From positions 2,218,047 to 2,282,046 of the forward strand of contig NZ_CP020914.1 in assembly GCF_007833355.1 (NCBI RefSeq): 64,000 nucleotides of DNA, given 5' to 3'. Of the stretch, positions 40,351 through 50,196 are shown one piece after another; the first letter of the stretch is position 1, and the number at the start of each line of letters is the position of its first letter. The stretch is from Denitratisoma sp. DHT3. GTDB lineage: Bacteria; Pseudomonadota; Gammaproteobacteria; Burkholderiales; Rhodocyclaceae. Below the pieces are notes generated by a model. It saw nothing but the letters and a program-made list of their open reading frames with translations. It searched no databases and was not told the DNA's origin. A program made the translations under genes and the position numbers.

Positions 40351-40947
40351 TCAGTGATGGACAGGGTTGCGACGGCGTACCAGCAACAAGCTGTGAATGA
40401 GGGTCGCCAGGCTCAACCAGAGGCCCATGGCCACCAGACAGCGGGGAAGATACTGGGTGCTGCGGGCCAGATACTCACTCCAGTTGGGGTTGGAAAAATG
40501 CCCGGAATAGAGATAGAAGCTACCACTGGAAATGACGTCGCAAACCAGGGTGCCGAGCAGGCCGCAAAACGCCAGGGGGAAATGCGCAATGCGTTCCAGG
40601 CCCCACCCCAGCCGATAGCCGCGCCCTGCCAGCCAGAGGCTGGCATAGGCCGGCAGTAGGGCGATGTAGGCTGGGGAAACGCAGAAAGCGCTGGTACCGC
40701 CCCACTCGATCGCCGCGTAGTCCAGCCCGACCGCCAAGCCGAGAAAGCCGGCCAGGGCCAGGGGTGCATTCAGGTACATGCCTGCCAAGAAGAACACGGC
40801 CCAAGAAGCACCGGGAACGATGTTGCGCAAAAGGGGGAAATGGTGGCCACGGATGAGTACCATCAGAGAGATCAGTACGGCGGCAATAGCCGCTTGCCTA
40901 GCGCGGTAAATGCCATGATCACGGGTACAGGAAAGTGAATTCATCAT
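40351..40947 (-). CDS. btuM: BtuM-type cobalamin transporter
   Basis: The 198-residue protein has about six hydrophobic segments and, in a loop after the third, SAFCVSPAY with Cys89. BtuM of Thiobacillus denitrificans uses a single conserved loop cysteine to bind and decyanate B12, and this Cys fits that position. It lies between btuB and cobO under a cobalamin riboswitch, which supports a role in inner-membrane corrinoid uptake without an ABC partner. Assignment rests on size, topology, the cysteine and context, not on an alignment I could run. Confidence 0.75.
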   Translation of the reverse strand: MMNSLSCTRDHGIYRARQAAIAAVLISLMVLIRGHHFPLLRNIVPGASWAVFFLAGMYLNAPLALAGFLGLAVGLDYAAIEWGGTSAFCVSPAYIALLPAYASLWLAGRGYRLGWGLERIAHFPLAFCGLLGTLVCDVISSGSFYLYSGHFSNPNWSEYLARSTQYLPRCLVAMGLWLSLATLIHSLLLVRRRNPVHH

Positions 40948-41000
40948 CAGATTCTTTCGATTAAGTCGTTGAAATTAGCGGGCGTCCGACGGTGGTGTGA

Positions 41001-42809
41001 TCAGCGCATGGCATAGCGCAGGCCGACGAACAGATTAGCGCCAGGTGTGCCATAGCCATAGGCGGTCTCATACTTGTGGTCAGTGATATTGTTGGCTCGC
41101 AGCTCCAGGCTCAGCTCCGGGTCAAGGCGGTAACGGGCATAGGCATTGAGCACGCTGTAGCCTGCCATCGGCCTGCGATTGACCGTGTCATCATAACGAC
41201 GCCCCACATCGCTCCATTCAGCACCCAGATGCCACAGGCCGACATCACGGCCCAGGCTCAATTGCAGCTGTTGCTCAGCGCGTCGCGGCAGGCGCTTGTG
41301 GGTCACCTCATCCCGTGCCTCCAGCAGATCCAGGCTGGCATTCAACTGCCAACTATTGAAGCTGACAGCGTAAGCCAGGGTGGCGCCATCCAGTTTGGCT
41401 CGATTCACATTGGCCGGTGGCCAGCCTGAGATAAGGTTCTGCACCCGATTGCGAAACAGGGTCAACCCCAGCTTCTGACCCTCTTGTTCCCAGTCCAGTC
41501 CCACTTCAGCATTGCGCGCCTTTTCTGGTTGCAGTCGAGGGTTGCCACCACCAAAGCGATCCTGGGGCCAATATAGTTGATTGAAGGTGGGGGCGTTGAA
41601 AGCGGTTCCCACTGCGGTCCTGATCCGCCAGGCTGTGCTCAGTTGATAGCCGTAGCCGATCTGCCCCGTAGTCTGACGGCCAAATTGGGAGTTACGGTCG
41701 TGGCGGGAATTGAGTTGCAGGCGATGACTTCCTAGGTTGGCGCTCCAGCCCAGCAGGTAGGAATCGATGTTGCGCTCATTAACCAGATAGATGGTCGTGC
41801 TACTGACCTTCTGCTCGTTGTGCTCGTAGGCTAGGAGTGCGATGCCAAGCGGCAGCACTACGTCATTCTGCCAGTGAAAATGTTTCTGGACAGTGCGGAA
41901 CCGAGAAGTGTTGGTTGCGTTGATGGTGTTACCTTCATCCAGACTGCGGCCTAACCGCATCAAGCTGGTCCAATCCTTGCCGAGATGGTTGCGCAGGGAC
42001 AGTTGGTAGCTGGCGGTAGTCTTGTCGATCCGGTCGTTGAAGTTGCCCGAGCCTGCGTCATACTGAGTGACACCATCGGCTTGTTGCAGAGACAGACCGA
42101 TCTCATCGTGTCCTTCCAGTCGGTAGTTGAGACTGCCGCTGAAATGCCGCTGACTAAAACCATCCCGGTCCCGGTTGTAACTCAGTGGTAGCTTAACGGC
42201 GCTGCTAGCGGAAGAAATGCCATCAGTATCGTAGGTTCCGATCCGTAGGCTGTAGGAGAGGGTATTGAGGCTGCCCCGCAGGCCGGCCTCGGTTTGTTGA
42301 GTGTTAAAACTGCCTATGGCGGCAAAAGCGTCGAAGCGGGGAGCGCCCTCACCACGTCGGGTGAATATCTGGATAACGCCTCCCAATGCATCGGCTCCGT
42401 AAAGGGAGGATGCGGGGCCTCTCAGGATTTCCACCCGCTCGATATCTGCCAGGGGGATATTTTCCAGTGCTGACTGGCCGGTGGTGGCGGAATTGATCCG
42501 CAGGCCGTCCACCAGTACCAGCGTATGCCGGGCCTCAGCGCCACGAATGAATATGCCAGTTTGTGCACCTGGGCCGCCGTTGGCAGACATTTGTAGCCCA
42601 GGCTGGCGTGCCAGAACTTCGCTTAGGGTGGACTGTCCCGCTTTATCCAGATATTCCCGAGTAAGAATGTTGACGTCGCCGAGAACATCGGGCGCATGTT
42701 GGGCCTGGCGAGTGGCGGTGACGATGATGGTGGAAAGATCGGCGGCATGTCCCTGGCTTGCCGACCAGATGGCGACGGCAAGGGCGCCGTGCAGATGACT
42801 GCGATGCAT
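41001..42809 (-). CDS. btuB: BtuB-type TonB-dependent cobalamin receptor (copy 1)
   Basis: The 602-residue outer-membrane receptor starts with a signal peptide ending SQGHA, a TonB box (STIIVTATR), a plug with LARQPGLQMSANGG, IFIRGAEARHTLVLVDG and ERVEILRGPASSLYGADALGG, and a barrel ending in GLRYAMR. The ATG at 42809 has AGGGAG upstream; the frame open to 42863 runs through leader RNA. A cobalamin riboswitch precedes it, and a stem in the leader (42873-42885 with 42818-42829) can hide the ribosome site. First gene of the btuB-btuM-cobO-cobB operon. A second btuB is at 50547. Confidence 0.93.
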   Translation of the reverse strand: MHRSHLHGALAVAIWSASQGHAADLSTIIVTATRQAQHAPDVLGDVNILTREYLDKAGQSTLSEVLARQPGLQMSANGGPGAQTGIFIRGAEARHTLVLVDGLRINSATTGQSALENIPLADIERVEILRGPASSLYGADALGGVIQIFTRRGEGAPRFDAFAAIGSFNTQQTEAGLRGSLNTLSYSLRIGTYDTDGISSASSAVKLPLSYNRDRDGFSQRHFSGSLNYRLEGHDEIGLSLQQADGVTQYDAGSGNFNDRIDKTTASYQLSLRNHLGKDWTSLMRLGRSLDEGNTINATNTSRFRTVQKHFHWQNDVVLPLGIALLAYEHNEQKVSSTTIYLVNERNIDSYLLGWSANLGSHRLQLNSRHDRNSQFGRQTTGQIGYGYQLSTAWRIRTAVGTAFNAPTFNQLYWPQDRFGGGNPRLQPEKARNAEVGLDWEQEGQKLGLTLFRNRVQNLISGWPPANVNRAKLDGATLAYAVSFNSWQLNASLDLLEARDEVTHKRLPRRAEQQLQLSLGRDVGLWHLGAEWSDVGRRYDDTVNRRPMAGYSVLNAYARYRLDPELSLELRANNITDHKYETAYGYGTPGANLFVGLRYAMR

Positions 42810-42929
42810 GAAGACTCCCTGTTCCCCGGACTGCGTCCCCGCAAGCCGGCGTGGATTGGACAACGGAATCCTCGGGGGAAACAGGCATAAGCCACACGCT
42901 ACTTCCCCGTAGCGATTCCATGGTGATGT

Positions 42930-43085
42930 CCGTGGCCGGTCTCCGGGCTCGGAAGTCTTGAACCGCAGCCTTCCCAGGCAAATACCCAGTGGCTGAGGGG
43001 CGGTCCCTCACTTCCTTACCGTTGCGGGGGCAGCACAGGTCTTGCACCTGTTTCCCGTTTCACCTCTTGGCAGACATAGCCTTAA
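42930..43085 (-). promoter_or_regulatory. Cobalamin riboswitch of the btuB1-btuM-cobO-cobB operon
   Basis: Minus strand: AGGTGAAACGGGAA, a GGTGCAAGACC hairpin, GCTGCCCCCGCAACGGTAA-like core (here CTGCCCCCGCAACGGTAAGG) and the B12 box GAGCCCGGAGACCGGCC. Control is probably translational, through the leader stem that pairs with the btuB ribosome site. Nothing else lies between 43086 and the end of the YCF48-like gene at 43208. Confidence 0.95.
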
Positions 43086-43207
43086 GGCACCGCGAACACT
43101 GGGGGCGGAGTTTATAATGAGATGATGATCAGGCGAGATACCGCTCACTGTCTCGAAATTATCCTGATAGGCGGTGTTTCTTCATGGTGTTCGTTTAGGT
43201 GCCGAGT

Positions 43208-44152
43208 CTAGTGTTCGTTTTTGACGACCCCTTTGTGGTCGAACAAAACATCACCATGCCGAGTCGATACCAAGGTAGTCAGGTCGGTACGATCCTGGCG
43301 GGATGAAGATGAGAAACTGCGTCCCCGATCCGTGCTGAAAAGATGGGTCCCACCGGTACCGACCAGTCGCAGTATCCCATCCGATCGCTGTGTGATGGCC
43401 GTAATAGACTGTTGGGTGCCGCTCGGCACCTTCTTCCAGCTTGTGCCTCTGTCATCGCTACGATAAATATTGCCGCGCATGCCAGCCACGATGATTCCAC
43501 CATCATCCAGTGCCAGTCCAGTCCAGAACGATCCCCGGCATTCGGTCTGGATCTGACGCCAATTTCTGCCTCCATCCTCAGAGCGGTATAGGGCGCCAGC
43601 CTCAGAGGCGATGAATAGTTGGTCCTTTCCGGGGAAAATATGCATCAGGTGACGCGGGTTTGATTCATTCTGGGCCAGCTGCCTTTCTTGCCATGTAGCG
43701 CCACCATCATGGGTTTCAAGCAATAGGCCGAACTGTCCCACTACCAGGCCGTGGCGGGGGCTGTCGAACCGGAGGGAGAGCCACACTTTATTCTGCCCTG
43801 GCGCTTGCCGCTGCAAGCGCCAGGATTCTCCACCATCGGTGGTCATCAGAATCGTGTCATCGTAACCTGCTGCCCATCCTGACTTTTCATCAATGAAATA
43901 AACGCTGGTCAGAGTGGCACGACTGGGAACGGATCTGGCCTGACGAAATGTCTTTCCATCATCTGACAGCAGAATGATTCCATGATCACCGACGGCAACT
44001 ATCCGGTCCTTCGCCAGGGTGGCTGCAATTACAGATGCACGTTCGGGAGTGATGAGGTGAGGAGCCCTCTGAGGAGGCACCTGTTCGGCATAGGACGCTA
44101 TGGGGAAATGGATGCCGAGGAGGAGGGGGATCAGTAAAACAAAGTGAGGCAT
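43208..44152 (-). CDS. YCF48/BNR-repeat beta-propeller protein, exported
   Basis: The 314-residue protein has a signal peptide (hydrophobic to about residue 22, ending SYAEQ) and repeated units of the BNR/YCF48 kind: SDDGKTF, TTDGGESW, THDGGATW, SEDGGRNW, SDDRGTSW and STDRGRSF, spaced about 40-45 residues, so roughly six blades. Such propellers accompany RND transporters and DUF1329/DUF1302 proteins in operons of degraders of hydrophobic compounds. Start codon is 3 bases from the RND stop. Last gene of a riboswitch-headed operon. Confidence 0.85.
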   Translation of the reverse strand: MPHFVLLIPLLLGIHFPIASYAEQVPPQRAPHLITPERASVIAATLAKDRIVAVGDHGIILLSDDGKTFRQARSVPSRATLTSVYFIDEKSGWAAGYDDTILMTTDGGESWRLQRQAPGQNKVWLSLRFDSPRHGLVVGQFGLLLETHDGGATWQERQLAQNESNPRHLMHIFPGKDQLFIASEAGALYRSEDGGRNWRQIQTECRGSFWTGLALDDGGIIVAGMRGNIYRSDDRGTSWKKVPSGTQQSITAITQRSDGILRLVGTGGTHLFSTDRGRSFSSSSRQDRTDLTTLVSTRHGDVLFDHKGVVKNEH

Positions 44153-44155
44153 GAT

Positions 44156-46528
44156 TTATCTGGCTGCAAAGGTTGCCGAAGGTAAATCGTTGCGATTGGA
44201 TACTTTTTCCAGAATTGCGACGAAGGCAGGCATCACTGTTATGACCAAGACCATGTTTGTCATGAACATGAAAGTGAGGAGGGCACCCATGTCGGCCTGG
44301 AATTTCAGTGGAGAGAAAATCCAGGTGGACACTCCGAGAGAAAGGGTGATGGCAGTGAAGAGCGTGGCCATGCCCACATCGTTCAGGGATTCTTCCACAG
44401 CCTGCTTCATGGGTAGTTTTTGCGAAAGGTGGATGAGAAGTCGGTTGTAGAGGTAGAAAGCATAGTCGACGCCAATTCCGGTGGTGAGCACCATGACAGG
44501 CAGAGTCGCTACAGTCAGGCCGATGCCCAATGCCTCCATGAAAACGTAGCCGAGGAAGGTTGCCAGGGTCAGCGGCAAGCAGCAGACAAGAATGGCTCGC
44601 CAGTCGCGATAGGCGAGTAGCACCAGAAGGGAAATGCCGGTATAGACCAGCACCATCATCTGGAATTCCCTTGCCTCGATTTCCTCGTTAATGGCAGCCA
44701 TGATGCCGACATTCCCGGAGGCAAGCAGTACCTGGATTCTGGAGTCGGGAGGGGGATAGTTCTTGCGAAATGACTTGATTGTATTAATCACCGTCTGGAT
44801 GGTTTCTGCTCGATGGTCGGTCAGATGGAGATTGGTGGCCATCATGGTACAAGTGCGGTCAAGCAAACCGGAAGACTCGGGCAGGAAGCCCAGGGCGGCC
44901 TGCAAGGCACGACTGTCCCTGGGCAAGGCCAGCATTTTCGGGTTGCCCTCGTTGAGTAGAGCATTGGCGGTTTTCGTTAGGGTCGAGAGCGACGTAACCG
45001 AAATGATGCCGCGTACCTGGGATAGGTGCTGGGTGAACTGGTCCAGATAATCAAAGACATCGAATCGGGTACACCCGTCAGTTGGCGTCTCGAATACCAC
45101 AGTCAGCACATCCATGCCCATGTCGAAGCGATTGGCAATACTTTCCATATCTCGGTTGTAACGTGATTCGGCACGTAATTCCGGTACGCCGCCCTGGAGA
45201 GCCCCGACCTGTCTGTCCAGACTCTGCCATACGGAAAAGATCAGCAGCAGGATGGCTGCACCCAGTACCCATTGTGCATTGCGAATATCTGCAACCCAGG
45301 CTATTCGTCGCATTTTGCTGGAGCGTCGTGCCTGGATTCTGGCCAGGGTAACAGCATGACTGGGAGGAAAACTCAGATAGGAGGCGGCTAGGGGTAGCAT
45401 CACGAGATTTGTTACAACCTTGAAGCCAACACCGATGGCGGCGGCGATTGCAAGTTCCCGGATCATTGGAATGGGTATGGGAAGGAGCGATACGAAGCCG
45501 ATCAAGGCTGAAAACAATGCAAGCGTACCCGGTAACAAAAGACTCGAAAAACTTTCTCGTGCTGCTTCTGAAGGATTCTTGCCCCGTGCCACTGCTGACG
45601 AGATGGCGTTGATCTGTTGAACACCATGGGATACGCCAATTGCAAAGATTAGAAACGGGATCAGAATGGCAAGAGGATCAAGGCCAAGGCCGAGCATGAC
45701 CAACGTTCCAAATTGCCACAGGACGGAACACAAGGAGCAGAGCAAGGGCAGTAGCGTGAGCCTGATGGAGCGGCAGTACCCGTAAACTGCAAGGGCTGTG
45801 AGCAGGAAGGCCAAACCAAAGAATAGATATACGTTCCCGGCACCATCGGCAATGGCGCCCATCTGTTTGGCAAATCCGATAATCTCCACTGAATGTTCAT
45901 GTGTTTCGTATTTCTGGCGTATTTCCGTTTCTAGCCTGGCTGAGAGATTCAGATAGTCCAATTTTTGGCCCAAATGGATGTTCTCGTCGAGAATATCGGC
46001 AATGACCATCGTTGCAGTGCCATCTCTGGACACCAGGCTTCCCTGATAGCCTCCGCGTACTACCCGGTCGCGAATCTGCTCGATTTTGTTGGCATCCAGG
46101 TTGTCGGGGGTGATGTTGCCACCGATGACGTTCTCGGCATGGAATCCCTCTTCGGTCAATTCATGGAGCAGGATGTTGGGTGTCCAAAGGGATTGCACGG
46201 AACGTCGGTCTACGCCGGGAAGAAAGAGTACTGACTGGGTGATCTGATGCAGTTTCCCGAGCGTGGTGGGATTCCATATATCCCCGTTGCGAGCGCGCAA
46301 TGAAATCATGAGACGGTTGGTGCCAAACAACTCGTTCCGGTATTTGAAGAAAACCTGTGAATACTCATGCCCGATAGGGATTTGTTTATCGAAGTGGGTC
46401 GATATGCGTAATTCCATGGCCTTGAAGGCCATCAATGACGTAAACAGTAGAAGTCCCGCCAGGACGATTGCTCGCCTTCGGAATAAATAGCCTTCAAGAG
46501 CAAGGACGAATCGATTGGTGCCGACCAT
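44156..46528 (-). CDS. RND/MMPL-family transporter
   Basis: The 790-residue inner-membrane protein shows the two-fold RND build: one N-terminal helix, a periplasmic domain to about residue 230, five helices (including the GVSHGVQQINAIS segment), a sixth near 420, a second periplasmic domain and a final helix bundle with TTGIGVDYAFYLYNRL. This is the short MMPL/HpnN-like group, which moves lipids or hydrophobic molecules between membranes. It lies between DUF1302 and the YCF48-like protein and probably works with them in substrate transfer across the envelope. Confidence 0.88.
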   Translation of the reverse strand: MVGTNRFVLALEGYLFRRRAIVLAGLLLFTSLMAFKAMELRISTHFDKQIPIGHEYSQVFFKYRNELFGTNRLMISLRARNGDIWNPTTLGKLHQITQSVLFLPGVDRRSVQSLWTPNILLHELTEEGFHAENVIGGNITPDNLDANKIEQIRDRVVRGGYQGSLVSRDGTATMVIADILDENIHLGQKLDYLNLSARLETEIRQKYETHEHSVEIIGFAKQMGAIADGAGNVYLFFGLAFLLTALAVYGYCRSIRLTLLPLLCSLCSVLWQFGTLVMLGLGLDPLAILIPFLIFAIGVSHGVQQINAISSAVARGKNPSEAARESFSSLLLPGTLALFSALIGFVSLLPIPIPMIRELAIAAAIGVGFKVVTNLVMLPLAASYLSFPPSHAVTLARIQARRSSKMRRIAWVADIRNAQWVLGAAILLLIFSVWQSLDRQVGALQGGVPELRAESRYNRDMESIANRFDMGMDVLTVVFETPTDGCTRFDVFDYLDQFTQHLSQVRGIISVTSLSTLTKTANALLNEGNPKMLALPRDSRALQAALGFLPESSGLLDRTCTMMATNLHLTDHRAETIQTVINTIKSFRKNYPPPDSRIQVLLASGNVGIMAAINEEIEAREFQMMVLVYTGISLLVLLAYRDWRAILVCCLPLTLATFLGYVFMEALGIGLTVATLPVMVLTTGIGVDYAFYLYNRLLIHLSQKLPMKQAVEESLNDVGMATLFTAITLSLGVSTWIFSPLKFQADMGALLTFMFMTNMVLVITVMPAFVAILEKVSNRNDLPSATFAAR

Positions 46529-46584
46529 CAGGTCACACTCCTAGGTGCAGTGGGGCGGGGGAGCCCCCGCCGTTACTGTTGTAT

Positions 46585-48399
46585 TTAGAAGCTGTAAGAG
46601 ATGGATGCGCTCAATACATCGCGATCGCGCAGCATGTTGAGATTTCCTCCGCCCCAGAATCTGCTGTAGCCGATGGTGGCTTTCCAGGTGTTGTGGTAGT
46701 CGAAATTCATTCCCACAGATAGCGCCTTGCGACCTTGCACAAAAGGAAGGCTATTGGGCGCGACGCCCCTGACGTCGTGGTAGTAATCGACGATTGGTGA
46801 CAGGGTCCAGCCAGATCCCAGGATGTTGGCGTAGGTAAGGGACAGTTCTGCTACATAACCCCAGGAGGTCCGGCTTGGGAGTGAGTAGTCATTCAGGAGG
46901 TAGGGAATGCTTCCGTCCAGTGTCAGGTTCGGATAGTGCGTTACTGCTGTTTCGAACAGGAAATACCCCTCGTCGGCATTGATCATCTGTGTCAGTGACG
47001 AGGGAAGCTCCAGGAACCCGGTGAGATGGGCCTGCCATTTGCGCTCTTCCTTGTACCCGTTTACTACATAGGGAGTGGCACCGCCGAATCCATTGAAATA
47101 ACTGTAGCGGCCCGCATGGGGAACCACTGGATCGATAGCTACGCTATCCCTGGGACGATAGGATACTTCGGCGCCCACTGCCCAGTCCCCCAGTGTGGTA
47201 TTGAGGGACAAGCCGAACAGATCCTTGTCCATGCCATATTGTTCAACTGCACGGACGTTGATGACGTTGGTCGTGTTGGGATCATATTTGAATCCAACAA
47301 AGGGAAGCTTGTCGTGATAACGGATGTAATAAGCGGCGTACTCGGTATCTCCATTTGTCGGTTTGTAGCGGAGGTTGATGCCATATTGCCCCCGGTTTTT
47401 TGGAGTGGTGATGTCAACGGGAACGATGGTGCCTAGTCCCGGTGCCACTGAGTTGGTTAGATATTCCAGGGTTCTCCCGGATTTCGGAGCAAAGTCGCCG
47501 AATACCCCCAGAGGCTTACCTCCTGCATAGAGGGGATCCATGATCGAGGTTGGAATGAATGCGCCGCGCTTTCCCCCCTTGCCAAGGAAATCTCCATAGG
47601 ACCAGTAGGTGCCGGCCGGATCTAGGATGAACTTGTTCCAACGGAACTGATAGTAGGCTTCGGTGGAAAAACCATTACCCAGAGCGGTAGAAAGCGACAG
47701 CATGGGAGCGGGAACGAATATCTCCTTCAACTGTGCTCCTGGGATGTGAATCTTCCTCAAATCGACGGCATTAATGGAATTCACGCCGCCGATGATGAAT
47801 ATATCCTCTCCCCAACTGATGACCTGATTGCCGAGTTTAATTTTGGCTGGTTGGCCGTTCAGTGTTAGCTCCTTTGCTACCCAGAGGTCCAGCAACGTGA
47901 CATCCTGCTGCATTGCTTTTTTTGCATCTCGTTCCAAGGGAGTACGTTGGGTTTTGTCGGCACGGAAGTCCGAGGACCATGTGAATCGGCTAAAGGCGGA
48001 CCAGTCCGTTGGAGACTTGAGGAAAATCTCATGGGTGCCTTTCAGTACGGTAGAAACAATCTGTCCCTTCCTGTAATTCAGGTTACCGTCATCTGAATTG
48101 CTGTAGATGAAATCGGGTGGAGCGGTGAATCCCATTCCTGGACCATTGACCAGTTCCCCCAGTGGGCCGGCAATGGAAACATTGCCACCGGAATCATTGC
48201 CAATAATGCTTGTACTCGGAGACTCCAATCGCTTTTGCATGCCGATGGACAGTGTTGAGTCAAAACTGCCAATCCAGCCATTATTAAGTTCAAACTTGAA
48301 GGCGGCAGCCGGTTTTGAAAGACCAATACCAAGGGTGCAAAGGACTAGGATCTGGCGGATCAGATACGGTGTTATGTTTTTCATGTTTGTATTCTTCAT
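46585..48399 (-). CDS. DUF1302 outer-membrane protein
   Basis: A 604-residue protein with a signal peptide (to about residue 33, ending AAAF) followed by long stretches of alternating polar and aromatic residues and an aromatic C-terminus (ISYSF), as in a porin-like beta-barrel. Segments such as LGNQVISWGEDIFIIGGVN and the plentiful Tyr/Trp match the DUF1302 family that I know. It begins 12 bases after the DUF1329 stop. ATG at 48384 is an alternative start. Function in the family is not settled; uptake or export of hydrophobic compounds is the usual idea. Confidence 0.85.
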   Translation of the reverse strand: MKNTNMKNITPYLIRQILVLCTLGIGLSKPAAAFKFELNNGWIGSFDSTLSIGMQKRLESPSTSIIGNDSGGNVSIAGPLGELVNGPGMGFTAPPDFIYSNSDDGNLNYRKGQIVSTVLKGTHEIFLKSPTDWSAFSRFTWSSDFRADKTQRTPLERDAKKAMQQDVTLLDLWVAKELTLNGQPAKIKLGNQVISWGEDIFIIGGVNSINAVDLRKIHIPGAQLKEIFVPAPMLSLSTALGNGFSTEAYYQFRWNKFILDPAGTYWSYGDFLGKGGKRGAFIPTSIMDPLYAGGKPLGVFGDFAPKSGRTLEYLTNSVAPGLGTIVPVDITTPKNRGQYGINLRYKPTNGDTEYAAYYIRYHDKLPFVGFKYDPNTTNVINVRAVEQYGMDKDLFGLSLNTTLGDWAVGAEVSYRPRDSVAIDPVVPHAGRYSYFNGFGGATPYVVNGYKEERKWQAHLTGFLELPSSLTQMINADEGYFLFETAVTHYPNLTLDGSIPYLLNDYSLPSRTSWGYVAELSLTYANILGSGWTLSPIVDYYHDVRGVAPNSLPFVQGRKALSVGMNFDYHNTWKATIGYSRFWGGGNLNMLRDRDVLSASISYSF

Positions 48400-48411
48400 C
48401 GTTAGACCGGG

Positions 48412-49773
48412 TTAACGGGCGCCAATTCGGCGCAAATCCTCGGGCTCGAATTGTCTTGGATCGATACGACCCTCATCACCCGCCAACCAGTCAGTTGGCT
48501 TTGATTCCTGTGTGGCGTACTCACCCAAGTAGCGGTTAGCATTGAGATCCCATGACATGAACTCCTGGCTGACGCAGGCCCCCAATTCAACGGCAGGGTA
48601 GATGGTGGCCTCCATGACGCGCCAGAGCTTGCCTTGGCTGTCGTATTGATCTGCCTCCATCAACATCCAGGTATCCTCGTCAAGATAGAAGGTTCTCCGG
48701 GCAAACATGTGGCGCATGCCTGGTTTTACCGTGGCCTCAATCTTCCAGACACGATGAAGTTCATAGCGCATCAGATCTCGGTTTGGGTAGAGGCCCTGAT
48801 ACACCTCGCTCATCTTGCGTTTGGCAACGAATTTATAGTTGTTGTAGGGGATGTACATTTCCTGCTTGCCCACTAATTTCCAGTCGTAGCGATCTAGAGC
48901 GCCAGCGAACATGGGATATTGATCGGCGGTTTCCAGGTTTTCAAACCCCGGTACTGGGTTGTCATATTCCAATGCGGGAAGCCGCCGTACCCGACGTTGC
49001 CCTGGGAAATACATCCACCCATTGTTGGCCTTGTTGCCCAGGAAGTAATGCACCAGCAGTACTTCGCCGTTGCGTGAAGGTGGGGAGGTCATCATGTCGA
49101 GGATCATCATCTGTACCCCGTTGGCCTCCCTGGGTGAATTGACCTTGGTGGACGCAAAGGGGGTTAAGGCGAGCTGCTCCTGTCCCAGACCATAGAAACT
49201 TCCATCCGGATTGATGAAGTTCGTCTGGTAAGCCTCGATACGGCCTAATCCCTGCCAGCGAAGGCGATGATTCCAGACGGCCTCTGCTCCGTTCTGGGGA
49301 ATCGGAAACGGAAATGCTCCACCCAGAGCGCTATCTAGGCTGTCACTCCCATCATTGGAAAGCTTTGCCAGTGTCGCATTCTGTTTGGTCCGCTCGGTGA
49401 TCGTTTCGGGGTAGCCGCAGGATCGATGACTGGGATACACGTCCATACGATAACCCTTGCGGGTTTTTAATAATTCAATCTGCCCTGCCGAGAGTTTGTC
49501 TTTGTACTTTTCGAGGTTTGTGGCGTCGATGGAAAACAGGGGCTTTTCAGAAGCGTAAGGATCAATACGAGCATCTGTGAGTTTGCGTTTTTCCTTGGGC
49601 AGTCCTCCTTGCCATTCTGGGATGCTGCCATCCCGGTTACCAGTCCGTTCTGCGCCGACTGGTGTCAGTTCCCGGCCTAGCCGTTTGGCTTCGGATGTGC
49701 TGACCGCTGCCTCCGAAGTTGTCCACATCATGCTGAGGCCAAGTATTAGTACCCCTTGAGCCAGTCGTCTCAT
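48412..49773 (-). CDS. DUF1329 outer-membrane lipoprotein-like protein
   Basis: The 453-residue protein has a signal peptide (MRRLAQGVLILGL… to EAA near residue 22) and the family features: GRELTPVGAERTGNRDGSIPEW, PGQRRVRRLPALEYDNP and YLDEDTWMLMEADQYD (each a separate region). The ATG at 49773 is chosen because GGAGG sits about 6 bases before it and abuts the earlier ATG at 49779. It heads the DUF1329-DUF1302-RND-YCF48 operon. A cobalamin riboswitch and a strong terminator lie in its leader, so B12 should stop transcription before this gene. Confidence 0.88.
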   Translation of the reverse strand: MRRLAQGVLILGLSMMWTTSEAAVSTSEAKRLGRELTPVGAERTGNRDGSIPEWQGGLPKEKRKLTDARIDPYASEKPLFSIDATNLEKYKDKLSAGQIELLKTRKGYRMDVYPSHRSCGYPETITERTKQNATLAKLSNDGSDSLDSALGGAFPFPIPQNGAEAVWNHRLRWQGLGRIEAYQTNFINPDGSFYGLGQEQLALTPFASTKVNSPREANGVQMMILDMMTSPPSRNGEVLLVHYFLGNKANNGWMYFPGQRRVRRLPALEYDNPVPGFENLETADQYPMFAGALDRYDWKLVGKQEMYIPYNNYKFVAKRKMSEVYQGLYPNRDLMRYELHRVWKIEATVKPGMRHMFARRTFYLDEDTWMLMEADQYDSQGKLWRVMEATIYPAVELGACVSQEFMSWDLNANRYLGEYATQESKPTDWLAGDEGRIDPRQFEPEDLRRIGAR

Positions 49774-49846
49774 CACCATCCTCCGGTTATTTTTCAACCC
49801 TGTGCAACCAGGGCGTCCAGCCGTTCGCCAAAGCACGGCAGCAATG

Positions 49847-49892
49847 AAAAAAGGGCTTCGCCAACGCACAGCCAAGTGCGCTGACGAAACCC
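49847..49892 (-). terminator. Attenuator-type terminator between the riboswitch and DUF1329
   Basis: Minus strand: a 17-bp stem (49892-49876 with 49869-49853, three G-T or mismatched positions), 6-base loop, then six T residues at 49852-49847. It lies about 40 bases after the B12 box and 75 bases before the DUF1329 start, the right place for riboswitch-controlled termination. Confidence 0.85.
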
Positions 49893-49927
49893 TTGCCATT
49901 GGTTTCTACAAATACACAAACACGACG

Positions 49928-50105
49928 TTCAGCAGGTCTTCTGGCTCTCGGATCTCCCGGATTTGCCGCGCCTTCCCACCAGGGTAGGCCCCGGCAGTGG
50001 CTGGCCGGATGCATTGCCTCCGGCCTTGCGGCATCCGTCCCCGATTACAGCGGCGGGCCCGCCACGGAATTGCACCGTGTTCCTGGATACTGAAGTCGGC
50101 CGTGA
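49928..50105 (-). promoter_or_regulatory. Cobalamin riboswitch of the DUF1329-DUF1302-RND-YCF48 operon
   Basis: Minus strand: AGGAACACGGTGCAATTCCG, the GCGGGCCCGCCGCTGTAATCG core, and the B12 box GAGCCAGAAGACCTGC near 49947-49932. It closely resembles the cobT riboswitch (the same CACGGTGC and GGCGGGCCCGCCGCTGT blocks), unlike the two btuB ones. Confidence 0.93.
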
Positions 50106-50196
50106 TTCTTATGATTTGCTGTTCAGCTGTCAATTCGATACTAATCAAGGCTGGAGGTTTGATCAGTATGAAATACGTACGAGGTCGTCAAGTTTT

